Origin: Diphasiastrum complanatum
Lineage: Eukaryota > Streptophyta > Lycopodiopsida > Lycopodiales > Lycopodiaceae
NCBI GenBank assembly: GCA_029204225.1
Contig: CM055102.1
Coordinates: 5,013,520-5,077,519 of the forward strand
Direction: 5' to 3'
Length of the DNA: 64,000 nt
Program-made: the position numbers and the translations under genes
Notes under the pieces: generated by a model
Databases searched by the model: none
Seen by the model: the letters and a program-made list of their open reading frames with translations, nothing else
What the model was told of the DNA's origin: nothing
Shown here: positions 46,290 through 57,491 of the stretch, in pieces
Layout of the letters: each line of letters begins with the position of its first letter
Numbering within the stretch: the first letter of the stretch is position 1

Positions 46290-46386
46290 GTTTTGAACAA
46301 CGAAACGCCGTTTCGAAACAGGCCCGTTTTGTACGTTCCGTTTCGAACCCGTTTCAGCGTTCGAAACGCGTTTCGATGAAACACTG
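46290..46386. repeat. hAT1 right end: TIR and subterminal repeats
   Basis: Contains CCGTTTCGAAACAGG, CCGTTTCGAACCCG and GTTCGAAACGCGTTTCG, the same word family as the left end. Confidence 0.75.
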
Positions 46387-46394
46387 GTGGAGCC

Positions 46395-46900
46395 ATCTGT
46401 ATCGAATTCAACCCTCCGACCTAAATCAGTGATTCTGATTCTGCTAACTGAGAGCAGATTTTTGATTAGATTTGGAACGTGGAGAACATTGGACAACAAC
46501 TTGACTTCACCTTTCTGAAATTCGATCCTGACTGTTCCTTCACCCTCGATAGAATGAGATGAGTTGTCTCCAAGTTGCACAACTCGAGAGTGGTTGAATG
46601 ACTTGTAATCCTTGAACCAGTCTTGATGGTGAGTCATATGTTGAGTTGCTCCAGAGTCTAGATACCAGGAATCGATATCTTGTTGTTCTTCGACCTTGGT
46701 CATGAAAGCTGCTTCATCTTCCTCTTGTTGTTGGATCGAGTTACTGGTTGTAGCACTATGTGCTTGTTGTTGGAACTACTTCTTCTTCTCATTGTTGTAT
46801 TTTAGAGTTCTGCAGTCCTTGACTTTATGACCAGTCCTCTTATAGTATCTGCAGAATAGTTTCTGCGCTGGTTGGAATGATGAAGAGTTTGAATTCGCTG
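46395..46900 (-). pseudogene. Copia E protease and zinc knuckle
   Basis: IDSWYLDSGATQHMTHH (46670-46620) is an intact Copia protease site, followed by VVQLGDNSSHSIEGEGTV, VLHVPNLIKNLLSVSRI and VEFDTDG, where hAT1 entered. Upstream, FCRYYKRTGHKVKDCR (about 46866-46812) is a CCHC knuckle whose second Cys is Tyr. Confidence 0.8.
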
Positions 46901-46977
46901 AACCAATTTGATCCAGACTGCATGTTGCTCTTCTTGTCAGGATAAGCTGACTTTGTAGATCTCTTGGATCTGAACTT

Positions 46978-47310
46978 CTAATTTTTTGAATATAGAGCTT
47001 GAGGATCCGATCCTGAGCCTGAGGAGGATGCAGTTCTTCTCATCTCCTCTTGTAGAAGCATCGAAATTACTCTTGATAGAGTGAGATGCTCCTGGGTTGA
47101 AATTGCCATGACCCAATTTTCATAGGCATTAGGTAGACTCGATAATAGAGTCATAACAGCATCGGAATCTTCTATGACTGAGCCAATTGCAGTCATCTGC
47201 TCCATAAGGTTTTTGAAAGTATTGAGATGCTTCGATAGCATCCACCTTGGAACATACTACATCTAAACTCTGTGAATCTTGACTGGTGTTGCTTGAGGAT
47301 GCCATAGCAG
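46978..47310 (-). pseudogene. Copia E gag, internally deleted
   Basis: A start MASSSNTSQDSQSLDVV (47307 downward) jumps near 47250 to LSKHLNTFKNLMEQMTAIG, DAVMTLLSSLPNAYENWV and LTLSRVISMLLQEE, the UBN2 C-terminal half. About 100 gag residues are missing between. Confidence 0.75.
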
Positions 47311-47909
47311 AAGAATAGGTAGCAGAAACAAAGCAGTGTACGAAAAACTCTGCAAAATCAAGCAACTAAAGTTCTTGAAACAAAGCAAAGACAAGCTCTC
47401 AGCACCTCAAATCACTACACAGATAGGTTACCCTGAATTCCTAGAAGAACTGGATAGAATAGACCTCCCACAACCAACTTCTAACTACACATAGACTCTT
47501 TTTCTCCAAAAATCAGCAAACTAGGGTTTCAAACTGACAATTGACAAAAAACAATGGATGATCACCGAATCGGAAGGCAAAAGACCCTACCCTATCAGTG
47601 ACCTACCCCAAGAAGCTTATTGCAATTGACAGATTTGAAAAATATTGAGTATTGAAGAAGTTACAAACAGATTCGTAAATCCTCTGTGGGCTGGATTTTC
47701 ACAAAAGCGAAGAGAATAATCAAGCCACGCAGTGGAATATGCACAAAGACTGCCAGAAGATCAGCAATAATCCACCATAGGGCTTCAATCTGCTATCTTA
47801 TGGACTCCAAATCTGCCAACAGATCACCTACAGTAGGGCGTTGGCTCTCCAAGAATGCACCAAACCCTAACTGAAGATGCCAAATCCCACACAAGCCTCA
47901 AAAGCACCT

Positions 47910-47921
47910 GCTCTGATACCA
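47910..47921 (-). promoter_or_regulatory. Primer binding site of Copia E
   Basis: The minus strand reads TGGTATCAGAGC, about 600 bases before the gag start, with an LTR end GCGTAACA just outside it. Confidence 0.8.
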
Positions 47922-48534
47922 AACTGTTACGCACAAGCACACAAAACCTAAGTAAATACACAATATCACCCAACAAATTCGTCACTGTATCAATCTCAAA
48001 CAAATATACATAGACCAACAAGCAAACATGAGAGCTCTGTTGCAAGTCTCCTCCCAACCATAGCTACATAGGAATACCATAGGGAATGCCTGGCAAGGCT
48101 TGCACTATATCCCCTCAAGCACCCCTTAACCCTGACACATCCAAACGTCGACACATGGCAAACTCTATGCACAGTCGACACTTGCCTCTTGGCAGTACCT
48201 TGACACATAGGTGGACAGTCTGACATGTGTTACTCATGTCCGTCCATTGACCGCCGTCCGACAAGTGTCACTCATACACTGGACCAAGTGTCCCAGTGAG
48301 CATATGACACGTGTCACGTTGACCGGTCAACCCTTCCTACTTTTTAGGAGGTTAGTCTAGCAAACTTTCAATGAGACCTAGTAGCCCCTTGGCCATCTCG
48401 GAATTAGTCACTATAACAAATATTTACATTGCAATTTACAATTGTCTCCATAGGCCGGTGACTTAGCCATTTACAATTTAATAATTACAATTTACAATTT
48501 ACATTGGGCAAGGGATTCAAAGTGTGACATCACA
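47922..48534 (-). repeat. Candidate 5' LTR of Copia E
   Basis: Minus-strand start TGTGATGTCACA at 48534 and end GCGTAACA near 47925 give about 610 bp. It is rich in GACACGTGTCA-like words (48190-48330), G-box-type sequences. It does not resemble the LTR at 37614-38306. Confidence 0.5.
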
Positions 48535-49320
48535 CCTCTACGAGACAACACAACTAGTCCAATTTGAGTATACAAAACACCAGATAACTCTAATCTAAAC
48601 TCAATAGGGTTGTCGTCCACGTTGTTTTAGGTCGCAATTGTCTGAAATCTACTTGTTGTGGGTTTGAACTAGAGTAGGTACTATCTACAAGTAGCTAAAG
48701 TGCCAAATAGGCTATGGAGGTGTGTAGAAATCTGCAAAAAACTAGTATTGTGGACTCCAACCAGGGTAGTGACTATTTGTAGGCAATAGCAAGTTGTAAG
48801 ACAACGTTTTCAGGCAATGGTTGGCTGCAGGAGGTGCGTTGGTGTTACGTACCCATAAGGGCATGTGACGGAACACTTGAGATGACGGTCTCATTCTATG
48901 GGACAGAACACTGGTTTGGAGCTATAGGTCAATTTGGTGCCACGTGTCAATGTTCTATTCGTGTGAGGTGTCACTTTGATTAATGTTATGGACTCACGTA
49001 AGTGTGCACAACTGACGTGTGTCATTGGTTAGGCATGATCCCTTTGGTCGGAGATGACCCCACCTAGTCTATGTATATAGAGTGGGATTATTCATTCTTT
49101 CCTGGAGAATGAAGAGCTCTTCCACTGGTGGTCAGGTTGGGACGATAATCTAGGCCTCATGATGTAGGTAGGTGAGAGTTGAAGATAAGGTACGGTGGTG
49201 TGGGACATCGTGGCTTATCGGAGATCTGAACTTGCTTGAAGGTGGTCTATGGCTTTAATGTACGAGGGAGAGGTGACAATACCTCTATGGTTGGTCAGTA
49301 ACGAAGCGCAAAAGCCAAAT
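48535..49320. other. Gap between Copia E and Copia H
   Basis: Contains CACGTGTCA words and a TATATAGAG box near 49073, LTR-promoter-like, but no borders that I can fix. Confidence 0.35.
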
Positions 49321-49537
49321 TTGCTTTCAATTGGCCAAGAATCTTGTATACCATGCAAGGACAAAACAACTTGTGCTGGATCAGCACTTTATATGAGCGC
49401 AAGTGCATAGTGAATCCAGCTTGAGTATTGCAAAATTGATGACAAAATTGTCGACAATTTTACTGAACCACTTAATAAAGATAAATATGAAAAATTCAAG
49501 TTGGTAGAAGTTAGATTGAACAAAATAACAGGCGGGG
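49320..49537 (+). pseudogene. Copia H RNase H end
   Basis: VDNFTEPLNKDKYEKFKLVEVRLN matches the Copia terminal (A)DIFTKPL.KDKFEKF...LG motif. It is followed by a purine tract GGCGGGG and an LTR start. Upstream sequence is too decayed to read. Confidence 0.65.
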
Positions 49538-51105
49538 TGTTGAATTATAATGCCTATCTCACTTCTAATGGCTAGTTAAACCTCGTTAATGCAATTTGTG
49601 CAAATGTAATGGGGGCATCAAAAGTGCTTTGGAACCTCCCCTTCTGTAACTTAATAGGTTTAGTGCAAGCGGGCCCAAGTGGCCAAGTAGCTCAAGCTCA
49701 TGGTGACACCTCATACTATCTGATGCATGTACTTAAGGAGCTTCCATTAGAGGAATTCTGAATCCAATAAAGACCCTATAAGGAATGCCATGTAGATTGA
49801 AAGAGTTTATTAATGTAAATTACCAAAATCAATTCAGAGGGTATCGTTGGAAAGTCTCGTCGAGTGCAATCGGAGCTACAGTTAAAAAATTGTACTATTT
49901 TTAATGACAAATTGCATATTACACTATGAATAACATGTCATGCTTGCGGGCTGCCCCCGACGCCGAATAATATTGTTATTAAGAAACTTTTATTTCAATT
50001 TTAATGAGCTACGTTATGTAGATTTCAAATTTGAGTCTTTTGATTGGTCCATGTGTAATATAATTTTGAGAAAAAGTATAAAGAGAATCTTTGCAAGGAA
50101 TCTTTTTTGGATTAGGAACTCCTTTAATGCTCACAGGGGTTAGGTGGCTTCCCCCACCTTTCCCTCGCTCTGACTATTAATTTGAGTTGTTTCAAATTCT
50201 AGATGTGAGGTGCTTAAGCAATTCTTATGTGTTGGATGTTTTCTCTACGCTTCCATATTTAGCTTCTCTTAAAGTGATAAAGATATCACATAGCTAGGGC
50301 TTGAAATTTGTCAGTACTATATACTTGAGGGTCCTTAAAAAATTAAAAGCCTTTGGACACCCTAAGGTAAAAAGTTGTCGTAATAATTATTTATGGTCAA
50401 AGCTCAAGGGTCCTTGGTCAACCCTCAAGGTTCTAGTTCAATTAACAAGCTCATTTGTGATAGCTTACCAATTGATGGTACTTGGCAAATTACAAGTGGG
50501 CACTAAGGACCACTAAGTCCTACAATGATGTATAAGAGTTGTGCGTTCCTAGAAACTATAATTAAATTCTACTTTTTTCCTATCTTGTGATAAAGGTATG
50601 CTTTTCTCCTGTTGTGTTGTGAGTTTGAGTTTTGTGGTTTTCAAGAATGCTCTTTCAACTGGTACTATATGTTTGATCTAAATCACTGTGTTTTGTTTCT
50701 ATTAAGCCCTGAAGGCTTCAAATTCGTTTTTCTAGAGTTCACCTCCTAGTTCATGATCTCCAAAAAAATTGTTGACCCAGTAGATATGTCTATCTTAACT
50801 CATATCTACCTATATACATGTGAATAACCAACAAATTTGTGCACCATATGACATGAGAACATCTAGTTCATTTTAAGATGGAGTTAATGGATTTAACAAT
50901 CTCACATGTTGACAGTGAACTTAATGCAATTAATATTATGTATCATTGCTATTATATACATGCAACCCTAGCAAGCATTTTGCCCTAATGTAAATTCATC
51001 ATAGGACCCTAGTTTATGTAAAAAATGGTGACTATGAGTTGATGTTTTAGACTTATCTTGTCTATGGTGCATTGCTAACGTTTGGTTTGGTTGATTGGTT
51101 TGCAG
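49538..51105 (+). other. Copia H LTR start and native intron sequence
   Basis: TGTTGAATTATAATGCC at 49538 follows the purine tract and begins an LTR whose end is not located. From about 50.2 kb onward the sequence is AT-rich intron without element motifs, leading to the exon 4 acceptor. Confidence 0.45.
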
Positions 51106-51194
51106 TTTTGTGATGGTATTTCTGTAGCCCGGCTCTTAAATGCGACCTTGATGCTGCCTCGGTTTCATACATCTAATTATTGGAATGAAACGAG
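51106..51194 (+). CDS. O-fucosyltransferase-like protein, exon 4
   Basis: After GGTTTGCAG the frame reads FCDGISVARLLNATLMLP then RFHTSNYWNET, ending AG/GTTTGT. In plant O-fucosyltransferases this segment follows GGLNQMR directly, and the phase (0) matches exon 3 at 30328. The next expected segment (GFADVFDVDYF-like) was not found up to 64000, so the gene continues through another long intron or off the window. Confidence 0.82.
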
Positions 51195-52660
51195 GTTTGT
51201 TTTTGAAAAACTATGTCAAAGCTCAATCGTACTTCCATGGTTGGTTCTTACATCCTAGTGAAAGTGAAACGTGTTTTGGTAGAGATCAAGATTGCTTATT
51301 GAGTTTTGGAAGAATGTCGAAGGTGAATCATTTTTATGTTTCATAATAATCCCAATGAAAAAATATTTCTTTCTTAAATGACAATTGCATCTAGTTGTTT
51401 GATGTTTTGAATTAGTGGTCTTGAGACTTTGATTCAAGGGTATTTGTTAACGCTGTTTAAGGCTAATGTCCCTGTTATCTACATCCACTTTTAGTTATGC
51501 AAAGAGTCACAATATGTGTTGATGTGCTTCTTAGGCTTTGAACAAAATCTGCATCTCTCTCAGAGCCTGGTTTTTTAGGCAGTACCTTCCGTTCTTCCTA
51601 GCGCCCAGTTTGGAGGTCATTTCGACACATATTTCATTAGCAATTGTTTGCTGGTTTTTGGTCTAGCCATTACATCACTCTCTTTGCAACCGTAGTTTGA
51701 GCTACCTTGCTGAATTTATGTGGTAGCTTGCCCACCTATTTCCAGAGCCCTACTTGGAGGTGGTATTTATATACTTTTGCTCACTTTTGCTTGTTGGTTT
51801 TTAGGCTCTTTTTGCAATACCATCATCTTTTTTGGAAGCTATTTGCTGGTTTTGGGGCAGCAACTAGTTTGTACCTATCTTTCGCTATATTTCCCTTCTG
51901 CGTGCTCTACAAAGCTAATTCAATCTGTAATAGGAATGAACTATCTTTCTTGCTTGGTGCTCTATTTGGTGGACATTTTGGTAGCTTCTTCACCGCCTAC
52001 CACTTGGTATCATGATTTTTGGTGTCTGCATAGAGCCTAAGCTAAAGTGACGACTTGTGTGCTCTCCCTCAGGGTTTGTGCTTTTTCGCATACTTTCTTG
52101 TTTTAAAAGCATTTATCTTCGTTTGGTTTACATCTTGTTGTTTGTTCTATAGATAGGCTATAGGCCCACGACAATGGATTGTGCCTCATCCCAAAATGAA
52201 GATGAGAGCACCACTTCTATGAATCCCCATCGTCGAAGCCGACCTAAGTAAGGACACAACCAGGTGATGACGCTCTGAAACCGCCCATCCAGAGGTACTG
52301 CCACCTGGAGCTATAGACCACCATCAAGCATGCTAAGGTCTCTTCCAAGCTACAATGTCCCATACCACCACAGCCTAGCGTCAACCCTCGCATACGTCCA
52401 TCTCTGGCCTAACCATGTGGGAAGAGCTCTTCATTTTCCCAGTGAGAATGGATGCCTAGCTTGTAGAGATCCACCTCTATATACATAGTACGGGCGGGGC
52501 CATCTCCACCAACATGGTCACATCATAACCATGGGCACGCATCGATTGTGCACGCTATTGTCGGTGAGCAACTCAAACCTTCTGCCCTTGGGCTCTTCTG
52601 ATGCCCCCCACTGCACCCATTCATTCGAACCGATCATCTGCCTCAAGCTTGCATGAACTT
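51195..52660. other. Intron 4 sequence, no coding motif
   Basis: AT-rich sequence. 52180-52640 is more GC-rich with CCACC words but I could not assign it; it may be a further decayed part of hAT3. Confidence 0.35.
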
Positions 52661-54000
52661 TCAAAAGTTGAGTATGAACATAAATGCAAACCTACACAAT
52701 GCATTCCAAATTTGCATTCCCAAGGTCCTTGGCCTCTTGGTGATGAATTTCACCGAGGACCGCCGTCCTGTGTCAAGCACCTCCTTGATCCATGGTATGT
52801 TGGCTACATCCTCGACCAGGAGGTGTAGGCAACGTATAGCCCAAGGCGTCCAAAAATTGTGGGGATAGGTTTCATCAATGAGCCAACCCATGGCCACAAA
52901 ATTTGGCGCATTGTTTGTGTTAACCTGTATGGTGCACAAAATTCAAATGATTGGTCATTCAACATTAAAGAATCAACATTGTCAATTGATCATTCGATTG
53001 TTTATAGTGAACATTGTACAAAGCATTGAGCAATGAGCACATCAAAATCTTAGTAGATACTAGAGTCATGAGTCAACTGTCATAGTGAACTATGGCAACT
53101 TAGAGCTGGCTCATGAGAGTTTCAACTTCCAAAGTGGAACTTGAAACTTGGAAGTTGAAATTTTTGAATTGGAACTACAAGGAAACTTAATCTAGGCTTG
53201 AGTGAAACTTTTAAGTAATAAGCTTAAGCCTCATTTAAATGTTTATTGCAGCTTGGATCGATTATACCTGTACGACGTGTCATGGCCCCACCTCCTCAAT
53301 GGCAGTTTGAATATGGCTAAACATGTACTCGCCAGTCACTGCTACCCCAGAGGTGTTGATGGATCTCAAAGACAGACACCAAGATATTCAATATGTGGTG
53401 CTTCCATGGATCGCTCCAACCATTCGATATGATGGTGCAACCATACCTAGTTCACAGCAACCGATTCTGAAATTTGTAGCAATCATCAATGTCAAATGAT
53501 CAAGATTCAAGATACCATTATGAATCTTGAGAACTGAAAGTTAAACGTTCATATGGATTATGAGTCATGACATATGTCACCTTGAAAGCTACTGGTCACT
53601 ACTTAAAAGTTAGAACTTTCAACTTAGTACTTATTGCTTAATACTTAAAAGCAAATCTGAAACTTGAAAGACAAAACAAAAAATAAAAGGGGGCAATGGG
53701 CATAGACTCTAGAGTATTAGAGTTCTTAGTGCATAGTACATATTGGGCCCATACCCTCCTAAGGGGCCCTAGCTGCTCATCAACTCATCAACTGCTCCTC
53801 GCTAAACAACAAGTCATATCATCCTGAGATACTCACTGGAAGGCCCTGGCCACACCTGCCCGATCGTGCTCACTATGGTCATCATCTTCCTCCATGTCGG
53901 GGTCTTAGCAAGATGAAATGGGAGATCACAGGTGTAGAATCACTGTCAGGCTGCAACCTTTGTGTCTGCCATTGCTTTGGGAGTTAATTCTTGACTCTAG
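52661..54000 (-). pseudogene. hAT3 transposase, downstream exons
   Basis: Minus-strand pieces follow hAT1 order. 53995-53855 gives FYTCDLPFHLAKTPTWRKMM. 53460-53262 gives GCTIISNGWSDPWKHHILN (DUF659). 52939-52680 gives VNTNNAPNFVAMGWLIDE, HNFWTPWAIRCLHLLVEDV and FITKRPRTLGM, the DDE-region TDNA..C and PCAAH equivalents. Stops are frequent. The matching first exon lies at 60879-61092, separated by hAT2. Confidence 0.78.
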
Positions 54001-54404
54001 TCTCTTACTAGTTAGTAGTAACTAGTAAGTACTAAGTAGTACTAATTATTTATTTCTAAAGTCTAATTAGATAGTAGATACTAGTCTCTAGATAGTAGCA
54101 AAGTACTAAATAGATACTAGATAGATGTTACAACTTACTATTTAGATAGATCATAGACCTAAGACATTTAGAATCCAAATTACTAGATTAATCATTAGAA
54201 TCTTAGATTCAAATTTCATTTAGATTTATCATAATAGGTAACAGAATCCAGACTATATATATTAACATTTATATAGTTACAACTTACTAGTGTATACTAT
54301 ATGGATAGTATATAGTACTATTAACTATATACATGTAACATCATATTAGATACAATTCAAATTGTGAATTATAAATTGAAATTTGATTCAATATTAAATA
54401 CAAT

Positions 54405-54412
54405 GTTGAATG
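54405..54412 (+). repeat. Left target duplication of hAT2 (GTTGAATG)
   Basis: Identical to 60646-60653. Eight bases is the hAT target-site length. Confidence 0.85.
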
Positions 54413-54627
54413 CATAATACCTCGTGGTACCACTGGTATGGTACCGCCGGTACGGTACCGCCCTGGGATCCGCGGTACCAAGGCGGTACCATTTTTAATA
54501 TATTTTTAATAATTTGTTTTTGCATATTAACTACTAAAAAAGGACAAAAAAAAGTAAAAAAAGGGGGTTCTGGGTGTAAAAAAAGAGGGTACAGTACATG
54601 GGCACTGTTGCAGGGGACTGTTGCAGT

Positions 54628-54805
54628 GGCACATGGGCACTGCGAGTGAGCAGACCGAGGGGCCAATGGGAGACCAACACAGGGGGGTAGCATCAAATGG
54701 GGGCAAGTACAGAGGCACATGGGCATTGTGGGTGAGCAGACCATGGGCCCAATGGGAGACCAACACAGGGGGGGAGCATCACATGGGGGCAGGTACAAAG
54801 GCACA
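54628..54805 (+). repeat. 86-bp tandem duplication in hAT2
   Basis: Units start GGCACATGGGCA at 54628 and 54714, with a third start at 54800. Each contains GAGCAGACC..GGGCCAATGG and GAGACCAACACAGGGGG. Confidence 0.85.
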
Positions 54806-55045
54806 TGGATGGATGATGGGGATCCACATGGCCGATCAGGCTGTGGGGATAAATAGGCACTCACAATGCCATTGTGGTCGGCATTTTCAGAGGCTGTGAG
54901 AGAGCTAGTGATAGACAGTGAGAGAGCAAGCGAGAGCCGGTGACAGGCTGTGAGAACATGCTGTGAGAGACAGGCTGTTTGAGAGACAGGGTGCTGTGAG
55001 AGGGTGCTCAAGGACTAGGGTGCTGTGAGAAGAAGGTCGATCGAG

Positions 55046-55411
55046 ATGGCAGAGCGCATACCATCCAAGGCCGAGGGCGAAGCTAGGAGGAAGCTTGAGG
55101 AAGATATCCGAAGGCACAACGAGAGACATCAGAAGCAAGAGGCAGATATCCGAGAGATGCTGCGATAGACTCGACAGAGAAATCCGGAACCGGAGCCACC
55201 TACCCCCGCTGTGGATCCTGTCCCCGCTGTCGAGCTGGATCTGGATGAGCAGATCGGAATGAATTTCACATGATGGCAGCTCATCATGGTCAGGGAAAGG
55301 GCGGCCAGACGTCGGGCTAACCAGGAGGCAGCTCGGGCTAACCGGGAGGCAGAGCAAGAGCGACAAAACAATGCACCAGACGAGGGCGAGGAGTCGGTGG
55401 AGGATCAGTGA
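55046..55411 (+). pseudogene. Second, divergent ORF of hAT2 (122 codons, two nonsense codons)
   Basis: From ATG 55046 one frame runs to TGA 55409-55411 with only a TAG (55166) and a TGA (55271) inside, each one substitution from a sense codon. The protein is highly charged: KAEGEARRKLEEDIRRHNER and HQKQEADIREMLR, a Pro-rich middle (NPEPEPPTPAVDPVPAVEL), RAARRRANQEAARANREAEQ and an acidic end. It has heptad-like helices and no domain I recognise. It is transcribed toward the transposase 3' end from near the opposite TIR. Continuity over 366 bp in GC-rich sequence suggests past selection. Confidence 0.5.
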
Positions 55412-55931
55412 GGGATGTTTAGAATAGATAAGGTCCAGCCGTATGTGGCGGACTGTTGCTATGTAGTTTTCGGCAGTTTATGGTGCAGCAAATAACTAGA
55501 TGGCTGCTTAAAAAAATGACAGTATATGTGATGTTATCTTGATACAACGGTTGAATATATACATAGTTGTTTTTTGTGCAACGCGAGCCTGGTCATGTAA
55601 GATGCAATGTCTGTAATTTTTTTAAATGCAGATGTATTACATGTGTTTATGAAATGTCGTTTGGGGTGTAGGGGTGATTGCTGTGCTCATGATGTAGGTG
55701 CATATATGTGAAGCTAGCATTCACTTCAAACGAAATTAAATGAAAATAGGATTCACACACGCACATAGAATTCGACATAAAATAAAGCATCACGTGTACA
55801 GAGCGACATACGCACAATGTGTAGCAAATAATGTAGGCCAAACACTGTATATAATGTGAAAAATCATCTGAGTACAATGGTAGACCGTCTGCTAGAGACA
55901 AACTACTGAAACTAAAACAACAGAGCCACAA

Positions 55932-57422
55932 TCAATGCTCTGGCTCTGACTCTGACGAATGCTCTGGAGACAACTTAGGGCCCCGAGCTGACTCTCGCAG
56001 CCGATATCTCTGCCTGTCTGGAGCTGGCATGGGCTGTGTATCCGAGGGGGAAGACTCGTCATCCTCATCCTCCCAATCAGCCTCCGCATCAGCCCCCAAG
56101 CAGGCCAAACCAACAACACCTGCTCCAACTGGCTGTGATACTGCACCTCTACCTGTACTTGGAGCCCTGCGTGGTCGTCCTTTCCTCCCTGGCAATTTCT
56201 GTGCCTTGCCTTTCTTGTTCGGTGCACCCTTGGGCCTTCCTGATCTCTTGCGGACAAGAGGAGCTGTCAATGCCTCGTCACCCCCATGCAAATCACCTGG
56301 CTGGCTAGGCTGGGCCCAAGCTGAGGCCGGCTGGGATAGGGAAGCAAAAGAGGGAACTCCCTGTGCACCTGAGCGAGGAGGATGAGCTCGTGGAGTGTAT
56401 GCCCGTGGGGCTGCTGCAGGTGGAGGAACTGGCTGTGCAGGAGGCGAGTACAGTGGCGATATGTACTGAAAGGGGCGCTGTGGTGGCCGGTACTGGTACA
56501 TCTTGGGTGCTGCCAAAGGAGGAGGATGTGACGTGGGTGTTGCCATTGGAGGAGCCACTGTGGATGTGGGCGCTGCAAGAGAAAACCTGGGCACAGATGG
56601 TGGCCTGCCATGGAGACCTGGTGCTACAGAAGTGGACGGCGATGGAGGGGCTGCAGGCCTAAATGGCATCGGTGGCACTGGAGGAGCTGTGCGACGCACA
56701 TACACCCTCTGAGGAGCTGGAGGAACTGTAGGCACCTCATGCGGCTGCTCTGGCTGGGACTCTGTGTATGGCATGCTGGCAAGAGATGATGGGGGCGCCC
56801 TGACACTCGGCATCTGCTGGGCCTCTGAATCCAATGTGGCAACCAAGTCGTCCAGCTGGGCATCCGAATACAAATGCTCTGGGCTCTGGGACTCATCCTG
56901 TGCACCAGCCTCTAAATCATCCTGTGCACCAACCTCTGAATCATCCTGTGCACCAACCCCTAAATCAACCCAAGCCTCATCCCGTGCCTCATCATGTGCA
57001 CCCTGTAGACCCTGCATGGCCTCCCAATCTGTGCAATGAAAGTCATCAGGTGCCTCCTCTGGTGTGCTGTCGTAGTAACGACCATGACTTTGTGCTGCAC
57101 GCATCCAAACATCTGCGGGACCGGCATCTAAACCACTCTGCCCTCTATCAAGAGCCTCCTCCATCATATCGACATAGGTAGGTATGCCACTGGCCCCCCT
57201 GTGTGCCCTGCCTGTCTGCCGGTATAACCTGTGCCATGTGTCCCACCTCTACCACGTGATGCACCTGTGACCCCTGCCCGTGGCGTGTGCCCTGCACTTG
57301 TATCATCTGCCTCATCCCTCTCTGATCTGGCAAACACAACCCGAATGGGCTCATCCTCATCATGCTCATCCTCTGACATTGGCTCATCTGCCTCATACAA
57401 TGGGGGCTCTCTGTGCTCAAGC

Positions 57423-57491
<69 letters not shown>

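Larger units (their letters stand above)
40941..46386 (-). mobile_element. hAT1, 5.45-kb hAT transposon
   Basis: The element is flanked by an 8-bp target duplication, GTGCAGCC (40933-40940) and GTGGAGCC (46387-46394), one mismatch. Ends are CAATGTTTCGAGGGC (left) and, inverted, CAGTGTTTCATCGAAAC (right). Removing it restores the Copia E frame VEFDTDG/CTILDK exactly. Both ends carry clusters of GTTTCGAAAC-like words. A multi-exon transposase is encoded on the minus strand. Confidence 0.88.
30329..51105 (+). other. Intron 3 of the O-fucosyltransferase-like gene, 20.8 kb
   Basis: It starts GTAAGATTC and ends GATTGGTTTGCAG. The flanking exons join in phase 0 inside a conserved motif (GGLNQMRRD then FCDGISVARLLNATL). 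About 31.2-49.6 kb of it is nested transposons; 30.33-31.2 and 49.7-51.1 kb look like ordinary AT-rich intron. No cryptic exon of the family was found inside. Confidence 0.78.

Noticed and set aside
45883-46432. His/Thr/Lys-rich open frames
   Set aside because: They cross AC-rich minisatellite DNA inside hAT1 and run into the TIR.
54394-55011. 205-codon minus-strand ORF over the hAT2 left end
   Set aside because: Includes the TIR and an 86-bp tandem duplication, shows no domain, and is opposite the better-supported 55046 ORF region.
56029-57039. Plus-strand ORFs opposite the hAT2 C-terminal exon
   Set aside because: Shadow frames of GC-rich Pro/Ala coding sequence on the minus strand.
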